Shown here piece by piece: positions 52,200 to 58,722 of a stretch of 58,722 nt of DNA. The stretch lies in assembly GCA_913063375.1 (NCBI GenBank), contig CAJXXR010000019.1, positions 1 through 58,722 of the forward strand. The letters are read 5' to 3'. Each line of letters starts with the position of its first letter. The first letter of the stretch is position 1. The notes beneath the pieces were generated by a model, which did not search any database, was not told the origin of the DNA, and was given only the letters and a program-made list of their open reading frames with translations. The stretch is from an uncultured Flavobacteriales bacterium. Its GTDB lineage: Bacteria; Bacteroidota; Bacteroidia; Flavobacteriales; CAJXXR01. The translations under genes were made by a program, and so were the position numbers.

Positions 52200-54058
52200 T
52201 TTCAGTAAGAATACTTCTTTTAGCATGGTTAATTCCATTATTGGGAATGGCTCAAGATCAACCAGAACTTGAAGCGATATACGAGGAACTTCTAGATCAA
52301 TTTCAAATTGAAAATACGAGCACAAACGAACAATTACACAATGAACTGAGTCATCTTATAGAATCACCAATTCCAGCAATACAACTGGAGGTAAATCTTT
52401 CCAAGTTTATCTTCCTTTCACAAGACGACAAAACCGCCATTCAAGTTCATATTAAAGAATACGGTACAATTGTCAGCCCGTTTGAGCTAAATGCTATCCA
52501 AAAAATAAACTCAAAAAAGGCACTATTGATAAGTAAGTTACTTGATTACAAGAAATACAGGATTGGAAATGATAGCCCTAAATTTATATGGATCCTAGCA
52601 ATCAAAAATAACAACTGGGAAATATCAAAATCCATAAATCAATTTCTAGTACGTCAAAAATTATCCATCCATATATCACCGAATCTACACGTGGGAGTAC
52701 AGTCAGAAAATGATCCTCAAGAAATGCGCTTTTCAAATGGAAATCACTTTGATTTCAATAGTTACTACCTTTCATATACTAGAAATCCCTTTCAACTTAT
52801 AGTAGGTGATTTTCATGTAAACTACGGCCAAGGCTTATTGAGTTGGACAGGCTGGTCCAGTTATAAAAATATTGGACTGAGTCAGATCAAGAAATTAAGT
52901 GATCGGTTTCGGCCTTATAGAAGCTTTGATGAAAATAAATTTTATCGAGGATTATCCATGCAAGGTCAAAATAAAAGGATGAGCTATTTTGCCTTTTATT
53001 CTAACAAAAAAGTAGATGCAAAATTGGGCCAATTTGAGGGGAGACCGATAATACTTAGCCTTCCAAAATCGGGATTGCATATAAGCCAATCAGAACGCTC
53101 TGCACGTAAAGCTATATCTGAAAAAGCCTATTCTGTAGGATTGCATTATCAATTCCGAAACTGGAACTTCTCTACCTATACTACAAAATGGGAATACCCC
53201 CACCCTATTCAATTGGATGGTAACCACTATGAAAAGGGAATTATAAAAACTGGACTATATTGGAGTTTTGCAAAAGAAGGTAGTTCTATCTTTCAAGAAA
53301 TCTCACTCCCAAAGAGCTTGAATCCAACAACCATAATTGGGATTCAACAACAAATACATTCCAAAAGTTACCTGTCACTTTTATACAAATATATTCATCC
53401 CAACTATCTCCCCTTAAAAGCGGATTACTTTTCTGATTTAGGATTCAAGCCAGGTCAATCCATATACCTATCCATTGATTTGATGAAATCGAAACAAAAG
53501 GCAAAAATTTACCTAGAGCAATCCAGATCAAGTTTAGAAAATGATTGGGGATACCAAGACCAAAAGATTGAGTTAGGATTTCAAATTCAAACCAAACTTC
53601 AACATAAAGGCCTTTTAACATTTTTAATAAAACGAGAACAACAAAGGGAAAACCTTCCAGGTATTCAACAAAGCTACCAGACATCTTCCTATTATCATCT
53701 TTCGGTAAAAAGCATGTTTCAAATTCGAGCAAGGTTAAAATGGAACCAAGATCTTCAAGTAAAATTAGGTGATAGAAATGGTTGGATTTATGGAAGTAGA
53801 ATAAATTTCAATATTAAGGGATGGAAGCTTAAATCAGGCTGGGGGTTTTTCAATCAAAACAGCGATGCCTTTTACCTCTACGAATCTGATATTAGCGGAA
53901 TCTCTTCCTTTCATGGACATTTTAATTCAGGTCAGTTTTTATACTTCCAATTCCTGAAAAAAATCAATCTACATCATGTTAACTTCAAGATTTATGTTCA
54001 ACAGTCCGACCAAATTTGGAATGAGAAAATCAGTATAGGGGTAAAATTAAAACTATGA
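52196..54058 (+). CDS. Outer-membrane barrel with helix-hairpin-helix-like N-terminus
   Basis: A 620-residue protein. Signal peptide (1-19, ending GMAQ); residues about 60-125 form a degenerate HhH-type region (VNLSKFIFLSQDDKTAIQVH, TIVSPFELNAIQKI) of the sort found in ComEA-like proteins; then a long barrel with GDFHVNYGQG at 204-213 and many aromatic strands to the end at VKLKL. In Bacteroidota such proteins are annotated as HhH proteins of unknown role. The pairing with the preceding barrel gene by a 4-base overlap suggests a joint complex. DNA binding is not demonstrated. Confidence 0.7.
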   Translation: MISVRILLLAWLIPLLGMAQDQPELEAIYEELLDQFQIENTSTNEQLHNELSHLIESPIPAIQLEVNLSKFIFLSQDDKTAIQVHIKEYGTIVSPFELNAIQKINSKKALLISKLLDYKKYRIGNDSPKFIWILAIKNNNWEISKSINQFLVRQKLSIHISPNLHVGVQSENDPQEMRFSNGNHFDFNSYYLSYTRNPFQLIVGDFHVNYGQGLLSWTGWSSYKNIGLSQIKKLSDRFRPYRSFDENKFYRGLSMQGQNKRMSYFAFYSNKKVDAKLGQFEGRPIILSLPKSGLHISQSERSARKAISEKAYSVGLHYQFRNWNFSTYTTKWEYPHPIQLDGNHYEKGIIKTGLYWSFAKEGSSIFQEISLPKSLNPTTIIGIQQQIHSKSYLSLLYKYIHPNYLPLKADYFSDLGFKPGQSIYLSIDLMKSKQKAKIYLEQSRSSLENDWGYQDQKIELGFQIQTKLQHKGLLTFLIKREQQRENLPGIQQSYQTSSYYHLSVKSMFQIRARLKWNQDLQVKLGDRNGWIYGSRINFNIKGWKLKSGWGFFNQNSDAFYLYESDISGISSFHGHFNSGQFLYFQFLKKINLHHVNFKIYVQQSDQIWNEKISIGVKLKL

Positions 54059-54121
54059 TCTAGATCATATTATTCAATTACTGAGCTATACTACCTTTGA
54101 ATAAACAATAAAAGCAATGTT

Positions 54122-54436
54122 ATGATCACCACCACAAAAGAATTAAGCAAACAAAGAACTCAAAACTATTTTCTGTCCAACCTAATTGAACAGGTAGAAA
54201 AGAATCGTTTTGCATTTATGGCTTCTAGTATTGTCTTTGGATCCGCTTGGGGCTCCGTAGCTTTATATTATATTTTGCTTAATAAAGCACCCCTGTCTTA
54301 CTTGATAATTTGTACCGTATTTACTATGGCTAGCAATGCTCTTAACATTGCTCAAGTCTCAGGAAAACACCTATTAATCAGCCTCATACTAGGATTTACT
54401 ATTAATTCAGCATTACTTATTGCTTCGGTCATTTAA
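54122..54436 (+). CDS. Small three-helix membrane protein
   Basis: A 104-residue protein with a soluble basic N-terminus (1-30) and three predicted membrane helices (about 32-53, 57-75, 84-103). I do not recognise a family. It follows the barrel operon after 63 bases and has its own strong terminator downstream. Confidence 0.7.
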   Translation: MITTTKELSKQRTQNYFLSNLIEQVEKNRFAFMASSIVFGSAWGSVALYYILLNKAPLSYLIICTVFTMASNALNIAQVSGKHLLISLILGFTINSALLIASVI

Positions 54437-54461
54437 AAAAAAATAGCTAAAACCATTTCAC

Positions 54462-54495
54462 AAAAAAAGGGAACTGTATACAGTTCCCTTTTTTT
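54462..54495. terminator. Bidirectional terminator between the small membrane gene and kbl
   Basis: A perfect 34-base palindrome (AAAAAAAGGGAACTGTA at 54462-54478 and its complement) with runs of seven A and T serves both convergent genes. Confidence 0.9.
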
Positions 54496-54511
54496 ACTCT
54501 ATAAAGGAGAA

Positions 54512-55708
54512 TTATTTAATCACCCCCAATTCTTTTCCTACTTTTTCGAAGGCTTTAATTGCCTTATCCAGATGAGCTTTTTCGTGCGCTGCAGACAACT
54601 GAACTCTAATCCTCGCCTTCTCTTTAGGCACTACTGGAAAGAAGAATCCAATTACATAAATCCCTTCATCTAATAATTTATTAGCCATTTCCTGAGAAAG
54701 CTTTGCATCATAAAGCATTACTGGAACAATTGCAGAATTACCCTCCACAATGTCAAATCCTAATTTCTCCATTCCTTCTTTGAAGTAATTAGTATTCCAT
54801 TCTAGCTTATCTCTAAAACTAGTAGTTTCAGATAACATCTCGAACACTTTTATAGAGGCTCCAACGATTGCAGGCGCAAGTGAATTTGAGAATAAATACG
54901 GTCTTGACCTTTGTCTTAAAATCTCTATTATCTCTTTCTTCCCGGTAGTATATCCTCCCATAGCTCCACCAAGTGCTTTACCTAATGTCCCCGTGATAAT
55001 ATCAATTCTACCCATCACATCACATACCTCAGGTGTACCTCTTCCAGTAGCACCTAAGAAACCAGCTGCGTGACATTCATCTACCATAACTAAGGCGTCA
55101 TATTTATCTGCCAAATCGCAAATCTTATCCAACCTTGCTACAATACCATCCATAGAGAAAACACCATCTGTTACGATAATTTTAAATCTATGTCCAGCCT
55201 CATTCGCTTTTTTCAATTGCTCTTCAAGATCTGCCATATCATTATTCTGATATCTGTATCTAGCTGCTTTACACAACCTAACACCATCTATAATTGAGGC
55301 ATGATTTAAAGAATCGGAAATAATGGCATCCTCTTTTGTTAACAAAGGCTCAAATACACCTCCATTCGCATCGAAAGCTGCCGCATATAAAATAGTGTCT
55401 TCTACCTCATAGAATTCAGCAATCTTCGCTTCCAAAGTTTTATGGATATCTTGTGTTCCACAGATAAAACGTACAGAAGACATTCCAAAACCATGCGTAT
55501 CCATTGCATCTTTTGCTGCTTGAATAACATCAGGATGAGAAGATAAACCTAAATAATTATTAGCACAGAAGTTAATTACTTCCTCATCTGTATTTATCTT
55601 GATTGCGGCATCTTGCGCTGAAGTAATAATCCTTTCAGATTTATACAATCCAGAATCTTTAATTTGCTGTAATTCCTCTTGAAGATGCGTTTTTATCTTT
55701 CCGTACAT
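54512..55708 (-). CDS. kbl: Glycine C-acetyltransferase (2-amino-3-ketobutyrate CoA ligase)
   Basis: A 398-residue PLP enzyme of the alpha-oxoamine synthase family. Key residues are Asp210 and His213 in MVDECHAAG and the PLP lysine Lys244 in [23 protein letters not shown] and [12 protein letters not shown] are typical of Kbl. It cleaves 2-amino-3-ketobutyrate with CoA to glycine and acetyl-CoA. The usual partner threonine dehydrogenase (tdh) is not adjacent; AONS and serine palmitoyltransferase relatives look similar, but the match to Kbl is strong. Confidence 0.9.
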   Translation of the reverse strand: MYGKIKTHLQEELQQIKDSGLYKSERIITSAQDAAIKINTDEEVINFCANNYLGLSSHPDVIQAAKDAMDTHGFGMSSVRFICGTQDIHKTLEAKIAEFYEVEDTILYAAAFDANGGVFEPLLTKEDAIISDSLNHASIIDGVRLCKAARYRYQNNDMADLEEQLKKANEAGHRFKIIVTDGVFSMDGIVARLDKICDLADKYDALVMVDECHAAGFLGATGRGTPEVCDVMGRIDIITGTLGKALGGAMGGYTTGKKEIIEILRQRSRPYLFSNSLAPAIVGASIKVFEMLSETTSFRDKLEWNTNYFKEGMEKLGFDIVEGNSAIVPVMLYDAKLSQEMANKLLDEGIYVIGFFFPVVPKEKARIRVQLSAAHEKAHLDKAIKAFEKVGKELGVIK

Positions 55709-55766
55709 AAGCTATAATTTTTCTCGTATTAAGTATCCAATCTTAAATATATTGACTGGAAATAGA

Positions 55767-55799
55767 AACAGCCCCAAATTTAATAATTTTGAGGCTGTT
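55767..55799 (-). terminator. Possible terminator after the OmpP1-like gene
   Basis: AACAGCC (55767-55773) pairs with GGCTGTT (55793-55799) plus a partly paired inner stem; the minus tail is TCTATTTCC, so only moderate. Confidence 0.5.
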
Positions 55800-55840
55800 A
55801 TCCAGAATTCCGATCCTTTTTATCTAAGGATAATTTTCAA

Positions 55841-57319
55841 TTAAAACTTATAGCCGAAGGTAAATACATAATTGTTGATATCATTTGCCAATTCAGCATT
55901 TGAACTTTCTCCATTTATTCCTTCATATACTACTATTTCTTCGTTGTAGGAAGTATGCTGAACAGCCATATCTACAAAATACTGTTCCCACCTATACCCT
56001 AATCCAAATGAAACAACGTCTCTTTCCAGGACATCAGAGTTCTTCAATGGTGAATCAACATGATTATACCCACCTCTTAAGCTTACATTATCGTATCTCC
56101 ACTCAGCACCTATTTTAAGCGTACCTGCAGATGTATACAATTGATTAATCCTTTTGTTTTGGGCATCCAAGGCTTCATCTTCTTCGAAAGAAGCAAAATC
56201 ATCCACGCTAGAATACTCCATAGAACTATAATCACTATAATTATATTCCACCGAAATAATTCCTTGTTTCTGTACAATAATACTAGTTCCAAGCACAACC
56301 TTTCCAGGCGTCCTCAGGTTATAACTATAGTTTCCATCAAAATAATCTCCAATAGGATTAAATCCTCCAAAATAACTTGTCATATCATAGGAATACTCTT
56401 CATCCATGGTATAATACGTAGGCGTATGATATGCCAGTCCAAAACGCCACCAAAATACAGGCTTGGCAATCAATCCAAATTTAGCATTTACTCCAGAACC
56501 GGTAGCCTTAATAGACTCTTGAAATCCTAACCTATTATAAGTTGTATTCACACCATTTAAGGTAATATCTCCTTGGTTTTGATAGTCATATTCTGAAAAC
56601 ATACTTTCTGATTCGTAATTCACAATCGGGAAATTAAGACTTGCCCCAAAATACATCTTATCCTTATAGCTAGCTCCAACACTCAGATTCAATTCAGTTA
56701 TCCCTCCTCTTTCCTCTCTTTGATATTTTTGACGTTGACCGTCCTCATCAATCCAACTAACATAATTACCACTACTGGTAGTATCTATACCTAGCGTATT
56801 GAATGCCATATATGCTAATAGGTCATCGTAATATAAGTCATCGATGGAATGATCCTGAGCTCTATCTTTCAAGCTATTTATAAGAGAACGATTATTATGC
56901 TGAGCAGAAATTAAGGTTTGACCTGATAAACTTTTTAATCTAGTTAGACCAAAACTTAGATTCAATCTTTTCCAGTCAGGATCTCTCAGGTCATCATCTA
57001 CTTTTACTAAAGAGAAACTAGGAATATTGAAATTGGTTCTATCTTGTTTTGAATTTGAATTATAATAATTGCTTTCCGAATCCTTGTTATGAAACCCCAT
57101 AGAGAAACCAAATTCATTCACTCTATAAACTGCAGTAGCTGCAGGATTTTCCTTTATACTAGATAAATCTCCTCCAAGGGCTGAAAAAGCGCCCCCCATA
57201 CCTACATACCTTGCCGTACCAAGATTATCTTGCTGGCTATATCTCAATGCATCCACATCATTTTGTGCTATCAATTGAGTCGTACAGAGTATTATTACAC
57301 TTATTGCAAATTTCTTCAT
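55841..57319 (-). CDS. OmpP1/FadL/TodX-family outer-membrane protein
   Basis: A 492-residue barrel with signal peptide (1-18, LIAQ) and the OmpP1 start ALRYSQQDNLGTARYVGMGGAF, SALGGDLSSIKENPAATAVY. This N-terminal plug-like region and the strand pattern are the FadL fold, used for uptake of hydrophobic compounds. The C-terminus ends FTFGYKF, with the terminal Phe of barrels. Only 13 bases separate it from the upstream low-complexity gene, so the two are cotranscribed. Confidence 0.88.
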   Translation of the reverse strand: MKKFAISVIILCTTQLIAQNDVDALRYSQQDNLGTARYVGMGGAFSALGGDLSSIKENPAATAVYRVNEFGFSMGFHNKDSESNYYNSNSKQDRTNFNIPSFSLVKVDDDLRDPDWKRLNLSFGLTRLKSLSGQTLISAQHNNRSLINSLKDRAQDHSIDDLYYDDLLAYMAFNTLGIDTTSSGNYVSWIDEDGQRQKYQREERGGITELNLSVGASYKDKMYFGASLNFPIVNYESESMFSEYDYQNQGDITLNGVNTTYNRLGFQESIKATGSGVNAKFGLIAKPVFWWRFGLAYHTPTYYTMDEEYSYDMTSYFGGFNPIGDYFDGNYSYNLRTPGKVVLGTSIIVQKQGIISVEYNYSDYSSMEYSSVDDFASFEEDEALDAQNKRINQLYTSAGTLKIGAEWRYDNVSLRGGYNHVDSPLKNSDVLERDVVSFGLGYRWEQYFVDMAVQHTSYNEEIVVYEGINGESSNAELANDINNYVFTFGYKF

Positions 57320-57332
57320 ATCCTTCTATTAA

Positions 57333-58481
57333 TTACCTACGTCCAACTCTACTACGACTATTACCTGATGAAGATCTAGATGATCCACTTCTATTTCCGC
57401 TAGAACTCCTAGAACGATTATAGGAAGAAGAAGAGTTACTTCTATTATTAGAAGAACCTTTATATGAGCTATTAGATGAACCAGACTTCTTATTCCCTTT
57501 ATAGCTAGAACTTGAGCCTCTATTACTAGAATTTGAAGATTTTGAAGATTTGGTTCTACTCTTATATTGTCCAGAATTTGTACTTGATGAATTTGATCTG
57601 TTTTTGTTTTGTCCTGAATATGAATTATTCGTAGATCTAGTTCTAGTGCTTGAAGGCCGCGTAGATGTATTCCTATCTCTAGACTGAGAATTACTATTTA
57701 CTCTAGTGCCAGATGTATTGGAACGGTTATTTGTAGATCTAACCTGATTGGACCTCGTCCCATTAGAATTCGTATTCGATCGATTGTTTACATTTCTATA
57801 CGAATCATTTTTATTGGATCCATTAAGCACTCTATCCTCTCTAACAATACCACGTGATCTTGAATTGGTTGACCTAGGTTTATGAACAACCATAGATCTT
57901 TCTCCTTTACTGTTGTTAGTTTCTACCCTAGCAATAGTAGGTCTACCTGAATTCCCATAACTATTGCCAATTCCATTTCCTGTTGTATTTCGTCCTCTCC
58001 AAGTATGTCCTCTTGGTGTATCATAATAATTATGATAGGACCAATAATCATGACAATGGTGATTATTATAAGACCATGCATGACTATTCCAATAGGATCC
58101 ATAAGAACCATAATTCCAACTATTATATGGTGACCAGAAAATATACACTCCAGGATATCTCCAAGTATGCCAAGTCCAGTATGGTGTATAGAATGCTATA
58201 CCGAAATCCCAGTATGGATCATAATCCCAGTAACGAGAATAGTATCCAAAACCATAAGCTCCTCGATCGAATCTATTAATTCTATCGCTGTAATAATCAT
58301 CATCCTCTTCGTAAAAATCGTAATCAGATTCAGCTTCTTCATTTAGGTATTCATTTTGATCCTCTTCATAGTATGAAGTGGTAGAATCATCAGACTCTTC
58401 ATCATAATAAATATCATCATAATATTGAGCGGAGAGATTAGTTGCGGCGAAAATTAAGAATAAGGATAATATTTTTTTCAT
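57333..58481 (-). CDS. Secreted low-complexity protein (acidic-Tyr, aromatic, Ser/Arg/Asn-rich)
   Basis: A 382-residue exported protein in four zones: signal peptide (1-18, NLSAQ), an acidic Tyr/Asp/Glu stretch (19-67), a Tyr/Trp/His-rich stretch (68-155), and a basic tail from about 160 almost wholly of Ser, Arg, Asn, Gly and Thr (RSNTSG-like repeats) that ends SRVGRR. No enzyme or fold is recognisable. Similar composition is seen in secreted Bacteroidota proteins placed next to proS and an OmpP1 gene. Function unknown. Confidence 0.8.
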   Translation of the reverse strand: MKKILSLFLIFAATNLSAQYYDDIYYDEESDDSTTSYYEEDQNEYLNEEAESDYDFYEEDDDYYSDRINRFDRGAYGFGYYSRYWDYDPYWDFGIAFYTPYWTWHTWRYPGVYIFWSPYNSWNYGSYGSYWNSHAWSYNNHHCHDYWSYHNYYDTPRGHTWRGRNTTGNGIGNSYGNSGRPTIARVETNNSKGERSMVVHKPRSTNSRSRGIVREDRVLNGSNKNDSYRNVNNRSNTNSNGTRSNQVRSTNNRSNTSGTRVNSNSQSRDRNTSTRPSSTRTRSTNNSYSGQNKNRSNSSSTNSGQYKSRTKSSKSSNSSNRGSSSSYKGNKKSGSSNSSYKGSSNNRSNSSSSYNRSRSSSGNRSGSSRSSSGNSRSRVGRR

Positions 58482-58518
58482 AGCGGTAACTTTAGATGTA
58501 AATGCTTAACCGATTTTT

Positions 58519-58551
58519 TTTGAAAGAATCCAATTAAAACCTTTAGATTTG
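58519..58551 (+). promoter_or_regulatory. Predicted promoter of proS
   Basis: TTTG (58519-58522), a 21-base spacer and TAGATTTG (58544-58551) match the Bacteroidota consensus. The leader to the ATG at 58622 would be about 64 bases. Confidence 0.5.
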
Positions 58552-58621
58552 CATTTACTATACAAATTAACAGGAATCTGTTATATGTAAAATTACAAAA
58601 TCCGTACCAAATACGTAAAGC

Positions 58622-58722
58622 ATGGCGAAGAAACTAACTTCAAGGAAAGAAGATTATTCCAAATGGTATAACGAGCTGGTTGCTCGTGCTGACCTAGCAG
58701 AAAACTCAGGGGTTAGAGGATG
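58622..58722 (+). CDS. proS: Prolyl-tRNA synthetase, N-terminal fragment at window edge
   Basis: The first 33 codons of a frame that runs off the window. It begins [18 protein letters not shown] and continues [11 protein letters not shown], the N-terminus typical of the Bacteroidota/archaeal-eukaryotic type ProRS (YSxWY, AENSxVRG). It charges tRNA-Pro. The gene is divergent from the low-complexity protein gene, and a good promoter lies upstream. Confidence 0.8.
   Translation, partial: MAKKLTSRKEDYSKWYNELVARADLAENSGVRG

Noticed and set aside
57333..58481. RS/SN-rich stretches as tandem DNA repeats or a CRISPR-like array
   Set aside because: The codons vary and no unit has regular spacing; it is a single open coding frame with a signal peptide.

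Overview
The window is AT-rich chromosomal DNA of a Bacteroidota bacterium, most likely a gliding or surface-living member of the Cytophagales/Flavobacteriia type. The evidence is a type IX secretion and gliding locus (gldJ, a PorP/SprF protein, porU, porV), families largely confined to this phylum (DUF2851, GSCFA, DUF5686 barrels, the ExbB-ExbD-ExbD operon), menaquinone genes, and promoters of the TTTG / TAnnTTTG type instead of sigma-70 boxes. Nothing looks recently transferred: there is no insertion sequence, phage module, integron or CRISPR array. XerC is the chromosome-type recombinase next to hpf.

Layout. 1-1.6 kb: hpf, xerC and rpsU. 1.7-9.3 kb: one tightly packed minus-strand run (DUF2851 protein, PspC protein, K+ channel, RmlD-like reductase, Na+/alanine symporter, HhH membrane protein, apt, acyl-CoA dehydrogenase). 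9.4-12 kb: a DUF5686 outer-membrane barrel. 12.2-20.3 kb: a signalling block with an unusual 859-aa protein built of kinase-like, nucleotidyltransferase-like and thymidylate-kinase-like parts with degenerate active sites, a receiver domain tethered by a C-terminal membrane helix, a soluble hybrid histidine kinase with its own HPt domain, and an NtrC-type sigma-54 activator. 20.3-20.9 kb: a gene-free gap. 20.9-27.4 kb: murF, pabB, tilS, a small membrane protein and dsbD in one overlapping operon. 27.5-36.3 kb: gldJ and the PorP-like gene on minus, porU, porV, ispF and dgkA on plus. 36.3-39.1 kb: a second DUF5686 barrel and an unlisted 47-aa membrane microprotein. 39.1-46.5 kb: GSCFA protein, ExbB/ExbD operon, tRNA-Ser(GGA), asparaginase, TatD, an outer-membrane barrel and a MarR regulator. 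46.5-51.2 kb: menaquinone genes menI-menF-menD-menB followed by miaE. 51.4-54.4 kb: a two-gene barrel operon, one member with an HhH-like N-terminus, and a small membrane protein. 54.5-58.7 kb: kbl, an OmpP1/FadL-like porin, a secreted low-complexity protein and the first 33 codons of proS.

How it fits together. Much of the region builds or serves the cell envelope: PorU and PorV mature and anchor type IX cargo, GldJ belongs to the gliding apparatus, DsbD supplies periplasmic reducing power, MurF and DgkA serve peptidoglycan and lipid-carrier metabolism, ExbBD energises outer-membrane transport, and at least eight predicted outer-membrane proteins are present. Menaquinone synthesis and the O2-dependent tRNA hydroxylase MiaE share a transcription unit. 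The part with the least precedent is the 12.2-20.3 kb block, where the kinase is soluble, one of its two likely receivers is membrane-bound, and the neighbouring multidomain protein looks like a set of pseudo-enzymes. All function calls rest on reading motifs by eye; no search was run.
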